A stretch of 64,000 nt of DNA, taken from contig CM070572.1 in the NCBI GenBank assembly GCA_036346355.1, positions 44,801,944-44,865,943 on the forward strand. The letters run 5' to 3'. Both the position numbers and the translations under genes were made by a program. The first letter of the stretch is position 1. Each line of letters begins with the position of its first letter. The notes beneath the pieces were generated by a model, which saw only the letters and a list, made by a program, of their open reading frames with translations, had not been told where the DNA came from and did not search any database. The DNA comes from Rhipidocladum racemiflorum (taxonomy: Eukaryota; Streptophyta; Magnoliopsida; Poales; Poaceae). Positions 1 to 10,106 of the stretch are shown piece after piece.

Positions 1-673
1 TTGAACCGAAAAAATCGAATGCCTACCCTAGATGGACGGGAACACTCATTCCAGCAATTTGCAAACAATTGACAGCTGCCACTAATGCAGCCCTCCTCTT
101 TTGACCCCAAATGACATCTTCCCTCAGGCATCACCACTGCCGCTTCCTTTGTCAGGGACACTCGCGCTCCATCTCGACATGCGTTTTGGATTGGATGGTA
201 CGATGGGCGGTGGATCTAGATCATTTGTGCATTGGAGTACTCTCTCTCTCTCTCTCTCACTTGAAAACCTTCCTGTCCTCGCATAAATAAAAGTGTTGGC
301 ATTCATCTTGTTTTTCTGTACAAGCACATCAAATAGGTATGCAACCTTGAAAAAGAGGCTAAATAGTCGAGCCCTTTTATCATCTCTCTGTGGTGCGTAA
401 CATCCATTAAATGAATATGATGATATTAAATCTCTTTTTATAGAAATAGCATTCGGTAGCATTTTATCTTTTTTCATACTAATTCACACGTCTTCTGTTG
501 TATTCTCGGTGTATCCCTTGTCCTTACTCCTTATAGTGTACAATGTTTATGTATTGAAATTTTGTCAAGATTTCAATATGTTCTGTGTCACTGAGATGAC
601 GTATTGACATGCCCAACTGTTGGAAATTCATCTCACCTCACATTGTCGTATTCTTCCTTTCGATCATTATCAG
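1..673. other. Non-coding upstream part of UPRT gene (intron or 5' flank)
   Basis: No convincing coding exon is visible. The exon at 674 begins inside a Gly codon, so at least one upstream exon must exist, and it lies before the window. A short TC microsatellite occupies about 241-260 and another lies at about 994-1012 in the following intron. I see no UPRT-like sequence preceding the Gly-Asn-Ser motif in any frame. Confidence 0.5.
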
Positions 674-756
674 GAAACTCTGCTGTTCAAGCTATTTCTC
701 TGCTCTTGAAGAAGGGTGTACAGGAAGCAAATATTATATTCCTCAATCTTATATCA
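674..756 (+). CDS. Uridine kinase-like/UPRT, penultimate exon
   Basis: Internal coding exon of a plant uridine kinase-like protein with a C-terminal uracil phosphoribosyltransferase domain, which salvages uracil to UMP using PRPP. Translating from a split Gly codon gives GNSAVQAISLLLKKGVQE followed by ANIIFLNLIS. This matches the family stretch GNSA..AI..L...GV....I.FLNLI after the PRPP-binding region. It is bounded by a polypyrimidine/AG acceptor at 672-673 and a GTAAGC donor at 757. It stays in frame with the exon at 1550 (phase 0), which supports one spliced gene. Earlier exons (kinase domain and first half of UPRT) are not in the window. Confidence 0.85.
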
Positions 757-1426
757 GTAAGCCTTACGTAGTGCTGTTTTTTTTCATATTTGTCAGTATA
801 ACCCTTGTGCACACCATTCGTTAGTCTGTTCTATTTTTCAGCATGTCTTTTCTTCAGCGTCAAGTAGATGTGTAGTCGTGGCTAGAAAGTAAGATCTAAG
901 GATCTGAACTCCTGGTAATATCTTGGTTGTTCCAGTTGCTATAAATAAGATAGATACAACAGAAAAGGTGTGAAAGTCATAGCACCAAAGCCAGTCTCTC
1001 TCTCTCTCTCTCTATGTTTGAGTTTGTTTTCCTCGTCAGAATACTTCTTCCTGTTGTTTGTCCGGCAACAGCACAACAACCAGCCCAGTGAGTGATTCCA
1101 TTCGTGAGTGAGGGATCCCAAACTAACAATATTTATCTGAGTATATTGGCCATTTTGTAATTTTCATATACATTGCACAAGTGCTGAAGTGCATTTGCTA
1201 GTTAATGACCATCTCAATTCTGCATTTTGACAACTTTTTCTGCGCATGGCTGAAAAACTGATTGAGGGTGCAGGAGATGATATCTCTGTAGAAGTTATTG
1301 AGAAATATGTTTTTCCAGTGAAGTGTGAAACCTGACTTGATTTGTCAACATTGTTGTATATGATCATGATATTGACTTAGGTGTTACCTTTACAGTCAAT
1401 AATACATAGTGGTTGAAAACTAATTT

Positions 1427-1511
1427 GGCCTGGCTTGGAACACGGGAATTTTTCTGGATTACAGCGGGACTTGAAATGTTTCTTGTGAAATTCCTGTGTT
1501 CCAAACGGGCC
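1427..1511. mobile_element. Short Tourist-like MITE in UPRT intron
   Basis: An 85-bp foldback element. The left end GGCCTGGCTTGGAACACGGG is an imperfect inverted copy of the right end, which ends TGTTCCAAACGGGCC. It is flanked by TTT on both sides. GGCC(C/T)GTTTGG-type ends with 3-bp TSDs are typical of grass Tourist/PIF-Harbinger MITEs. It lies wholly inside the last UPRT intron and does not touch the splice sites. Confidence 0.6.
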
Positions 1512-1549
1512 TTTAAACTCTTCACTAAAACTGTTTGTTGTTGTCCCAG

Positions 1550-1744
1550 GCTCCCCAAGGAGTGCATGTAGTCAGCAAGAGATTCCCAAGAGTCAAGATT
1601 GTGACCTCGGAGATTGAGTTTGGTCTAAATGATGATTTCCGCGTCATCCCTGGTATGGGTGAGTTTGGGGACAGATACTTTGGAACAGATGATTATCAGT
1701 CATTCACACCATTCTTTTGTGATGACAAAAATCGTGTCAGGTGA
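1550..1744 (+). CDS. Uridine kinase-like/UPRT, terminal exon
   Basis: Last coding exon of the same gene. It follows a TTGTCCCAG acceptor and continues directly from ...FLNLIS with APQGVHVVSKRFPRVKIVTS. It contains the UPRT C-terminal signature RVIPGMGEFGDRYFGTD. The family usually ends shortly after GDRYFGTD. Here there is a tail of about 20 residues (DYQSFTPFFCDDKNRVR) to a TGA stop, so the C-terminus may be extended or the stop secondary. The 793-bp intron before it carries a small Tourist-like MITE at 1427-1511. The exon looks intact, so the gene could be functional if upstream exons are. Confidence 0.88.
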   Translation, partial: APQGVHVVSKRFPRVKIVTSEIEFGLNDDFRVIPGMGEFGDRYFGTDDYQSFTPFFCDDKNRVR

Positions 1745-3029
1745 GCTCTTGCATTTTTGTAGCTAGACGGAATGGCTTCTTTTATTCATCATATTCAACC
1801 TTAGCGCTTACCTGCCATATGTGTGCATCCTCCTTCACAAGTCTTGCAAGAATTTAACCTTCTCCATTGCATAATTTGCCCAGACATACCCGAGTCCTGC
1901 CTGCGGCATCATCTCCATTTTTTGAGAAAATTATTTTCACATCCCTAAACTCTCAAATCCCATATTAATGCATCCGTTACCAGAAACTGTGTATCATGGA
2001 ACAGTATAGGCCAAACTTGCCTCATAACATGACTTGAGCAATTCAATTTTTTTGGTGTCGTTGAATATGTCCTTTTTGAAAGCACGTCCTCCTCTTTTTG
2101 GTGTCTACAGGATGTTGTTTGAACTTCTGAATTTTCTCCGTTATTCAGTGATTCTGTTGCGTATGCGGTGATCCTTTGCTTATCATTACTAAAAGCAGGG
2201 ATGGATAGCTTCTATCACGGCTTTAGTGCAGTCCTTCTGTGATCTTGAAGCGCAGTGCCGTTGTCCCCATTAGCTATTTTAGCCTCATGTAACGTTTCAA
2301 AAATCCAACAAAAAGTTGTCGATGTAGTTCACATAATACGCGGACTCGCAAAATTTCATTTTCAAATTTATCTCTGGTATGGATGTTTTGGGTTTTTGGT
2401 ACCAGGGATGAATTTCAAATTAAAAGTTTGAGAGGTGATTCTATGCTCTTCTTTTTTAAATTTGCATAAATATTAAAGCATTAATGAAGAGTAGATGAGG
2501 ATTACTTACCATTTCGTTTGCTTCAAGATTTATGCAACTTATATTAGGAGGGAAAGCATAGAATCACATAATACGCGGACTCGCAAAATTTCATTTTCAA
2601 ATTTATCTCTAAAAGTTTTGAGGTTTGCATGTCTTCACGAGAAATTAGATCATTTGCTTCAAAGTCACACTTGCTTTAACAATTCACCATCCTATCCATT
2701 TTAATGGACCATATACATCAAATTTCATGAGCCAATGATTATTTCTCCTTTTGGACAATTTTACTGTTGTCTTCTTTCGATCCCTTTCTTCCTCTCTTCT
2801 TTTTGGCTCCGGCCATGGTAGACCAGGCGAGCCAGTGTTTTTCCTCTAGCTTCATTGCATGAGGCCGCACCCACTGCCGTACCTGCTGCGGGTTGAAGCC
2901 CGTCGTTGCCGCCATACTCCTGGCTCACCGCCGCTGCCGCCACCATTCTCGTTGTCCTCGTCGCTGCCGCATTGTCCTTGAACCTCATCCTGGGGGAAGG
3001 GCCTGTCGTCTGGCACACGGCGAACGAGG
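1745..3029. other. Intergenic, no confident gene
   Basis: Downstream flank of the UPRT gene. It holds a 47-bp direct repeat (2329-2375 and 2564-2610) and a GC-rich stretch from about 2810. The GC-rich stretch has open frames without ATG starts. One + frame (from about 2906) encodes a hydrophobic run, LTAAAATILVVLVAAALSLN, but it starts only at a TTG. I cannot assign a product. The stretch is cut by the Copia insertion at 3030 and resumes at 5022 after the TSD. Confidence 0.4.
2329..2610. repeat. 47-bp direct repeat pair with internal inverted repeat
   Basis: Positions 2329-2375 and 2564-2610 are identical (starting TCACATAATACGCGGACTCG). Between them, about 2432-2470 and 2529-2567 are imperfect inverted copies around GTGATTCTATGCT. 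The arrangement suggests a small foldback element or a rearranged duplication. No coding content is seen. Confidence 0.6.
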
Positions 3030-3347
3030 TGTTGGATCCGGCTCAAGAATTCCGATCAAGCGATCATATGTACACGAGCACACAATCAGATCTTTTGCTT
3101 GCACGGCAGCACAAACATTTTTGCCGTAACTTCTCTCTATTGCATTGGCTCTTTATTGCTATGCTCTGCACGTTGGCTTGATTACAAAACTCTTGTGTTT
3201 ACCCAGCTTATAAAGCATAGCCTGGGCCATAAGAACAAGACTCGTATTCGGACACATACTGCTCAGACTCTACTCGGACACGGACTACAAGTTGATCAAC
3301 TCGGATACGGACTCCGTATTCTATACGTAACAAAATTAGTTCCAACA
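3030..3347 (-). repeat. 3' LTR of gag-only Copia element
   Basis: 318-bp LTR with TGTTGG...CCAACA termini. It matches the copy at 4699-5016 base for base on reading and is preceded by the TSD CGAGG. Confidence 0.95.
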
Positions 3348-3474
3348 ATCACCCCCCTAATTTTGTAATGCCTAGTTTCTAACTTGTTGAAGCAATCGGT
3401 CACAACTACGATTTGCCCAACTTTATTCAACACTGGATGGAGAACACATCTCCTCGACACCCCATACTCGACTT

Positions 3475-3756
3475 ACTTAATTCAAGACGGCGGGCACATC
3501 TCTTCTACGTCTTGGACGCATCTTCGACGGACTTGAGTTTGGACGGCGAACACACCTCTTCAACGCCTCAGACTCAATTTACTTAATTCAAGACGGCGAG
3601 CACATCTCTTCTACATCTTGGACTCATCTTCGACGGACTTGAGTTTGGATGGCGAACGCATCTCTTCAACACCCCGGACTCAACTTTGACGAACTTGACT
3701 TTGGACGGCGAGCACACCTCTTCAACGCCCCGGAGTCAACTCTCTTACTTGACAGA
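3475..3756. repeat. 106-bp minisatellite in Copia 3' untranslated region
   Basis: About two and a half tandem units with a 106-bp period (starts ACTTAATTCAAGACGGCG at 3475 and again at 3581, with a degenerate third from about 3687). They lie between the gag stop and the 3' LTR, where pol would be in a full element. Confidence 0.7.
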
Positions 3757-4641
3757 TCATCCAATCAACACTGGTCCATTCTTACTTTGGACCTCGGCAA
3801 GAAGCGCCTTTTCCTCCTCCTTTACCTTGCGGCACTCCGAAGCAAAATGCCCATAATCATTACAATTATAGCATCTCACTTTTGCCTTGTCGAATCTCCG
3901 ATTCCTGTGGCCTCGTTGACCATCTCCTTTCGAGCCACCGAACGAGCCCTCGCCGTCGCGTCTCGACGATCGGGCCTCCCACTCGGCGCGCGTCAGGAGT
4001 AGGTTTTCTTCTTTACCGCTGTCGGATCCCTTAATCCGTTCTTCATGTGCCTTCAAACGACCGATCACCTCCTCGATCGTCATCACCTTGAGGTCGCCGA
4101 ACTGCTCAATGGTGGAGACGATTTGTAGGAACCTGCTAGGGACAGCACGAAGGAATTTCCTTACCACGTAGCTTTCCTCCATCTTGTGGCCAAGCGCTTT
4201 GATTTTGTTGACGATCGTTGTCAACCGGATAGCGAAGTCGTCGACTGACTCCGTTTCTGTCATGCGCAGCCCCTCGAACTCAGCTTTCAGGGTCTGTACC
4301 TTAGCCTCCTTCACACGATCAGCACCAAGATGCATCGTCTTCAACGTCTCCCACGCAGCTTTGGCTGTCTCCTTTTCAGCCAGTAGGAAGAGCGTTTCTT
4401 CTGGGATGCCTCCGTAGATGGCCGCCAATGCCATCTGATCCTTGCGCACATCAACTTTGTCGTCGTCGATCGCTCCCCACAGGTCTTGAGCCCTCAAATA
4501 TACCTTCATCTTGATTGCCCATGCTGCATAATTGCTCTTCGTGAGCATCGGATAATGCAGCGCTATAGCGGAACTCTCCTTCGCCATCGCACTTGATGTC
4601 GCCTGACCACCGGTGTCACCACTTCCCGGAGATTTCGACAT
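3757..4641 (-). CDS. gag: Copia Gag polyprotein (UBN2-type, CCHC zinc knuckle)
   Basis: Intact 294-residue Gag, which forms the virus-like particle that packages element RNA in the cytoplasm. ATG at 4639-4641. The N-terminal region (about residues 28-45) has the Copia DUF4219 signature LTKSNYAAWAIKMKVYLRAQ. The middle (about 80-200) is UBN2-like (AAWETLKTMHLGADRVKEAK). A CCHC zinc knuckle, CYNCNDYGHFASEC, sits near residue 258. The frame closes at 3757 with no protease after the knuckle, so this is a gag-only product rather than a truncated polyprotein by frameshift. It is open and undamaged, in line with the identical LTRs, and may be expressed from the minus-strand LTR promoter. Confidence 0.92.
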   Translation of the reverse strand: MSKSPGSGDTGGQATSSAMAKESSAIALHYPMLTKSNYAAWAIKMKVYLRAQDLWGAIDDDKVDVRKDQMALAAIYGGIPEETLFLLAEKETAKAAWETLKTMHLGADRVKEAKVQTLKAEFEGLRMTETESVDDFAIRLTTIVNKIKALGHKMEESYVVRKFLRAVPSRFLQIVSTIEQFGDLKVMTIEEVIGRLKAHEERIKGSDSGKEENLLLTRAEWEARSSRRDGEGSFGGSKGDGQRGHRNRRFDKAKVRCYNCNDYGHFASECRKVKEEEKALLAEVQSKNGPVLIG

Positions 4642-4684
4642 CTTCTTGGGCAGCAGATCAAGAACTCAGGCACCTGCTGATCTA

Positions 4685-4696
4685 GCTCTGATACCA
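4685..4696 (-). promoter_or_regulatory. Primer binding site (initiator tRNA-Met)
   Basis: The minus strand reads TGGTATCAGAGC, two bases inside the right LTR. This is the usual plant Copia PBS, and it fixes the right LTR as the 5' LTR. Confidence 0.9.
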
Positions 4697-4698
4697 AT

Positions 4699-5016
4699 TG
4701 TTGGATCCGGCTCAAGAATTCCGATCAAGCGATCATATGTACACGAGCACACAATCAGATCTTTTGCTTGCACGGCAGCACAAACATTTTTGCCGTAACT
4801 TCTCTCTATTGCATTGGCTCTTTATTGCTATGCTCTGCACGTTGGCTTGATTACAAAACTCTTGTGTTTACCCAGCTTATAAAGCATAGCCTGGGCCATA
4901 AGAACAAGACTCGTATTCGGACACATACTGCTCAGACTCTACTCGGACACGGACTACAAGTTGATCAACTCGGATACGGACTCCGTATTCTATACGTAAC
5001 AAAATTAGTTCCAACA
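4699..5016 (-). repeat. 5' LTR of gag-only Copia element
   Basis: 318 bp, identical on reading to 3030-3347. The TSD CGAGG follows at 5017-5021. Confidence 0.95.
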
Positions 5017-6034
5017 CGAGGCTGTGCGAGGCAGCGGTTGTGGTGCCGGAGTTGTGGCAGGACGCTGGTGAGCTAGACGGCGGTTGAGCCGCGAGCGAGG
5101 TGCTCGATGTGGACATTAACAGCGGCGAGGTACTGTGCGACGTTGTCCTCGGGGCCTCGAAAATGAGGGCACCGGTGATCGTCACCGCTGTCCCCTGCGG
5201 CCGCGGCGTCGTCCATCTCCAGCGAGCGGCGCCCCAGCCTTCGCTCTCCTCGTGCTCCGTACGCCCTCTCGATCGAGCATGGCGAGCTCGCTTGTAAGAA
5301 AACCAGGTGACTCCTCTTGCCTCCTTACTCGTGTCGTGTGACTCTTGAATCGCTATAGTAATAATCAACCGGTGGCTTAATCCGCTGTCTTCTGAGCAGT
5401 TCCTCCACCCATTGACTCCATCTTTCAAACTAGACTAACAGTATTAGTACAAGTTATACATGATCCCTGAACTACCCTTGGTTCCAGTCGGAGTCTTCTG
5501 ATTTTGTTCGTGCTCAACAGCTCAAGTCCCTATTGCATATGTAATGTGTCGGTGCTCTGCAGTTGTTAAAACGTAAGAACAAGGTACGTAGTTTCCGAAT
5601 TGCTCTAATCATTAATAGGTTCACTGCCTAGCTTTAATGCTCTCTAAAATTGTGTCTAATTGCAGCTCTAGCTTTGTTTGCTTCTCTAATGCAAACTTAT
5701 GCCTAAGTTTCTTGTAATGACAACTACAGTATGTACGTTCGGTTAAAAGTTCAAAGGGGTGGTTCGTTTGCCTAGAGAAATTTAGTTTAGAAATGCAGTC
5801 CAAATTTTGTGTACATGCGGCTATAGTTTTCTTTGTGCTATTAAAGTTTTTTTTAACATATCTAAACTTTCCATGTCACTAAATTTGCTGATTTATGTTC
5901 TATTGTTTTTTAACATAACTAAAATTTCAATGTCACTTAAATAAGCAACACGATGCACATTTGAGCTTGGGCTGGTTGCAGGCACTGGCACGTACCTCGT
6001 TTTCACATGCTCAGTTTTAGCACCACATATCTAA
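5017..6034. other. Intergenic, GC-rich then AT-rich, no confident gene
   Basis: 5017-5330 is the right half of the GC-rich stretch split by the Copia element. If one TSD copy and the element are removed, a minus-strand open frame of about 200 codons runs through the junction. Its sequence is low-complexity Ser/Thr/Arg-rich and I recognise no domain. 5430-6030 is AT-rich and I see nothing in it. Confidence 0.35.
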
Positions 6035-6354
6035 AGGGCTGTTTGGGAAAGTTGAAGCATAGCCCCCCTCCCCCACCAACAGCCTGGCTGCAAAGCAGCT
6101 GGAAAGCTAAACTACAGCAAAAGTACCCCCAAAACTGTAACATGGGGAGGAGCCACCTCTCTCCTCGCCCGATCACCTCCCTGACTCTATCCTAACTCGG
6201 ACTCACTTGGTTGTCCCTCAAAAGCTACAGTTGCAGCAGCCAGTTTGCCAAACGACATATCAAGAAAAATCACAGTCACCAGCTACAGCTGTTTTACAAC
6301 CCAGCAAACTAAAAACAACATTTCAGCCTAGCCGCCGCACCCCCAAACAAGCCC
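6035..6354. mobile_element. Tourist-like MITE (PIF/Harbinger type)
   Basis: About 320 bp. It starts AGGGCTGTTTGGG and ends CCCCCAAACAAGCCC, which are inverted copies, and is flanked by TAA (6032-6034 and 6355-6357). No transposase is encoded. A TWA-type TSD with GGGC(T)TGTTTGG ends is typical of Tourist MITEs. Confidence 0.65.
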
Positions 6355-6357
6355 TAA

Positions 6358-7067
6358 GAAAAATTAGGGCCATTAATTTTCAGCTCGTAGTCTATATACA
6401 TATTTTGAAAACCCTTACGAATTATCTATGGTGTTTGGACCATTATAAGGTTCCTCTAGTTGAATAAAACCTCTACCAACAATCTTGCTTAGTATTAGCA
6501 GTAAATACACGCACGAATTTTACAATAATTCAATCATTACCAGGTGGGCTTCTATGATGGTGGTTTTTCTTAATCTTAATATTGCTGTGCGCACATTTTT
6601 AATTAAAAAGTTGTGCTGAATATGGAAGTATGAGTAAATTGCTCACTTTTCTTAACAGTATGAAACTTAACAGCAGCGAAGTTGCAAACTTTTGGTATGA
6701 ACCGGCCAGATCGTTTGAATGGAAAACAACTCACCCTTCGGTTCTTACGGATTTTTAGCGGCTTAATTGTTTCCGAAGTTTTGTGTTTACTACTGAAGTT
6801 GACAAGAAAAATTACATGTTAGAGCTTCTTGCAAACCAAGTGAACTTGTTGTGGGATGAACAATACAAAATAACACTCTAGGGGTTTTTTTCAAGCGCGT
6901 TTTGCCTTTTTTCCCCACGATACAATGTGCTGGATTAAATTTCTGAAATGCGCAGCAAGCAAGCAATCAAATGCATTCAAACAAAATAAGAACCGACGGT
7001 GGGACCTGATGGTGCCGACCTTTCAGGAAAGCCGACAGGCAGTGCAGGAAAACTATATTGTTGGTAC
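6358..7067. other. Intergenic
   Basis: AT-rich sequence between two MITEs. I see no gene, RNA or repeat in it. Confidence 0.5.
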
Positions 7068-7070
7068 TTA

Positions 7071-7351
7071 GGCCCCGTTTGGTACGGTTCCAGATTCTAG
7101 TAGAAACGAAAACGGTTCCAGATTCTTAGTAGAAACGTTTCATGTAGAATCAGAATCACTTTCTGCAAACCGTTTGGTACAGTTCCAGATTCTAGTAGAA
7201 ACTAGTAGAAACGGGGTTGAGGGTGATTCAGCCACGGCGTGGAAAAAGAAGAAACGTTTCGAGGAGAATCGTTCCAAGTTTTAGTCCGTTTGGCTGAGTT
7301 TCTCCCAGATTCTAGTAGAAACACCTCGGTTCCAAGTTGCCAAACGGGGCT
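7071..7351. mobile_element. Tourist-like MITE with internal GATTCTAGTAGAAAC repeats
   Basis: 281 bp with terminal inverted repeats GCCCCGTTTGG (7072-7082) and CCAAACGGGGC (7340-7350). TTA is present on both sides (7068-7070 and 7352-7354). The motif TTCCAGATTCTAGTAGAAAC recurs inside about four times with small changes, showing internal duplication. Confidence 0.7.
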
Positions 7352-7367
7352 TTACTAGGTAGGATCA

Positions 7368-9858
7368 TGCATTAGTCGCCGGTTCTGGGATTCTTTTCGC
7401 AAAAAATTTATGAGAACCTCAATATAATTTTGGTTTTCTCGGGGAGACTTTGAAATGACCTCAAATTCAAAAGAATTTAAATTTGATTTTATTTGAATTT
7501 CGATTTTCTTTTGTTTTCGTTTTTCTTCTTGGCCGAATCCTTTTCGCTCCTGGGCTTCGGCCCATCTCTCTCCAGCCCAGCCGGCCCGTTCGGCCTCTCC
7601 CCTCGCCGATCGGCCCGATGGCCGCTCCCATCTCCCGGCCGGCCGCTCTCGCTTGCGTCGCTCAAGGCCGCTGTCCCCGCCGCCACGCCGCACCACCACC
7701 TCGCCCGCGCGCTCGCTGCGCCGCGTCCACCTCAGCGTCGCCCGCATGCCAAGCCGCCCGCCGTCGCCTCCGCGTCCGGCCTTCGCGCCAGCTCTCTCTC
7801 CTCCGCGCGGCTATAAAAGCCGCGCGAGCCCGCAGCTCCTCCCCGCCCCGCTCGCCCCGCCTCCCTCAGCCCGTGAGCTCTCCCCTCCTCCATCCGCGGC
7901 TCCGGCCGACGCGGCCGCCACAGGCCGCTAAGCTCGGCCAAGGCCGCTTCCCTCGGAAAACCCTAAGGGTTTCCCTCTCCTCAGCGCCCAGGTGGGCGCG
8001 GCCTCTCCGCGCCTCGCGTGGGCCTCAGGCCACTCCGTCGCAGCCTCGCTTGGCTCGCTCGGTGGGCGTGCGGCCAAAGACTGGCCACACTGCTTTTCCC
8101 TTTTTTGGAATTTTAATTTAGTTAAATTCCGAAAAGTCTGTTTAAACTCCAGAAAAATTCTGTGAGCCCCAGAAACCCACCAAATACATATTCCGCACTG
8201 TTTCGATCCACTGAGTCCAGAAATGCCATCCGTTCCTCAATCTGACACTCTGAAAATTCCAAAATGACCATTTTGCCCTCCTTTCTCTCTCTCTCTCGAC
8301 CCGGTTCCGGTTTTCGTTTTCGTTTCTTTTCGTTTTCCGTTTGTTTATTAACGTTCGTCCTTTCCGCGCTAGATCCAGACGTTGGACAGTTCGAGGATCC
8401 GCCGCAGTTCCCGGAGCAGGAGCCGGACCCGACAGGAGCCCAGAACGACCCCACCGACTACAGTTCTCCCGATCCGATCGCCGAGCAAGGCAAGCCGTAC
8501 CCCATTGATCATATTGAACCTATCATGCCATGTTATACTTAGTAATTACTTTTCTACCGCGTTATTTTACTGTATGTTGAAATACTGCAAATCCGTTATT
8601 TTAGAATGACATGATACTTGGTTAATACCAATTTGCTTATGGAACTTCCTTGAAAAATATTGAGCCTTATTAAATCCTTGTTAACCCTAGGTAGTTATTT
8701 ATACCATGCTAATTATTATTATTCCTGGTAATTGGTTAAATTGCTTTCGAAATAAAATGCTGCCGAACCTCTGGTTCGGTTCTGTTTGTAAAAGTGCTGT
8801 AGTCAGGGGGACAGTATTGGATTAATCCCTTGAGTGGATGAGAATCCGATCCCCGGCTGATGGTTAAGTTTCGGCTTGATCTCTGGCAATGTAAGGTTAA
8901 TAACCCCCTTGAGCAGAGTAAATAACTTAAGTCCCCGCTCAACCACAAGTCGGACTGGTCAATGGATCTATCTCCGACATAACTCAGTACATTGGGTCAT
9001 TTCTGGAATATCTTGAACTATAATTGGGGGAACGATGATTGAGGGAAACCGATAGGCGCCCATTAGCACAGGAATCCTAGATGGAGCGTTCCGGGCTATC
9101 GGATTATAAACTAAAACCAGGAATGATTCAACAAAAGGTTATGATAATCTCGACCCGGCTGCATGCATTTAAGTTGCATGTTTGTTAGCGCTTGGCATTA
9201 ACGGTCGTTGATATCTTTGTGAGTAAAGATGAGCACCTCTGCAGAGTTAACCATGATGGTATTCGAATACGCCGTACTTCCGGTAATTGAAGTTAAGTTG
9301 GAATTGGGGTGACACTCGTAACTAAGCTCAAGTAATTACTTTGGAATTTGTGGAATTGGTTAAAGTGGTGTTGGACTTGGAAAACCCCCCTCCCCTTACT
9401 ATTATATTGGCTTGTGTTTTAAATATAAAAAGAGTTAGAAAATAAAATTGCATCCAAATACTTAACCCTACCGCCATCCTTTGATTATCCCGTACATGTA
9501 GTATTCAGTACATCTCCCGTACGACTTGTTGAGTACTCCCGTACTCACCCTTGCAAACCCCGACCCCTTTTAGAGTTTGAAGAAGCTGGAGCGTACCAGG
9601 AGTACGTAGATGGCGATTTGGTTTGGTTTTAAGGTCTTAGTCTTTTGCTCAGGCCTGCCTGTGCGGTGTTTTGATTGTATTATATTCGGGCCCTGCTGCG
9701 CCCTCTTTTGTAAAAACCCTGGCCGTTAGGCCTATATTCAATAAAAATAGCTGGAGTTAACCTTTGCCTGGCAATGAATTGCTTGGTTCCCGACAGTTAA
9801 TCATCGTGGGTAACTGTTGAGGCGTACGGCTCTGCCCCTAAAAAGGCGGTCCGTCACA
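7368..9858 (+). mobile_element. Probable solo LTR of a large Gypsy element
   Basis: A 2.5-kb stretch organised like a long grass Gypsy LTR. An AT-rich start (CGGTTCTGGGATTCTTTTCG...) leads to a GC-rich promoter zone with a TATA box (GCTATAAAAG near 7811), a pyrimidine-rich leader, and a long non-coding tail. A polyadenylation-type AATAAAAA lies near 9740, and the end is GGCGGTCCGTCACA. GC-rich ORFs at 7480-8540 are promoter/leader artefacts. The left edge is uncertain because no matching 5-bp TSD was found (GATCA versus GACTT). Confidence 0.5.
7809..7818 (+). promoter_or_regulatory. TATA box within solo LTR
   Basis: GGCTATAAAAGCC lies in a GC-rich context upstream of a pyrimidine-rich leader. 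It is likely the old LTR promoter, reading toward the + strand. Confidence 0.5.
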
Positions 9859-9968
9859 GACTTTTTAAAAAATAGGTTGGCTAGGAGCCAATGGTGAATT
9901 TATGTAAATACATGATTTTTTTAATGAAAAAACGATGAATGGTCCATCTATGAATTCACATAACAACA

Positions 9969-10106
9969 GGTTCTTTTTGAAAAAACGGTGAGAGGACGTC
10001 TACGTGATTTTGATATTATCGGGGGCCTTTTTCAAAAAATGTGACGTGGAGGCCCTTTCCTCACACGATTTCTTTGTCGTATAAGAGATAAGTATATTTA
10101 CGGCCT
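9969..10106. repeat. About 130-bp tandem repeat, unit 1 (split by Tat insertion)
   Basis: This unit, ending ...TTTCTTTGTCGTATAAGAGATAAGTATA before the Tat element, recurs on the far side at 29938-30073 and partly at 30076-30130. Before the insertion these would have formed about 2.5 adjacent tandem units. The last 5 bases before the LTR, GGCCT, are the TSD. Confidence 0.55.

Larger units (their letters stand above)
3030..5016 (-). mobile_element. Young non-autonomous Copia element, gag only
   Basis: Complete LTR retrotransposon of 1,987 bp. Two 318-bp LTRs (3030-3347 and 4699-5016) appear identical on reading. Both start TGTTGGATCC and end AGTTCCAACA on +. The TSD CGAGG is perfect (3025-3029 and 5017-5021). 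The orientation is minus: a PBS matching initiator tRNA-Met lies next to the right LTR, a G-rich tract (AATTAGGGGGGTGAT on -) lies next to the left LTR, and gag reads leftward. There is no protease, integrase or RT, so mobility would need a helper element. Identical LTRs imply recent insertion. It splits a GC-rich host stretch. Confidence 0.95.

Noticed and set aside
2893..3181. ORF with a hydrophobic, membrane-like segment
   Set aside because: It begins only with TTG, runs into the Copia LTR, and has no homology that I can name.
7483..8542. Several long overlapping GC-rich ORFs on both strands
   Set aside because: They are Pro/Arg/Ser-rich, open in many frames at once, and sit around a TATA box in a long LTR. 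GC content rather than coding explains them.
7363..9863. 5-bp TSD for the solo LTR (GATCA/GACTT)
   Set aside because: Only partial similarity. The left boundary is not certain enough to claim a TSD.
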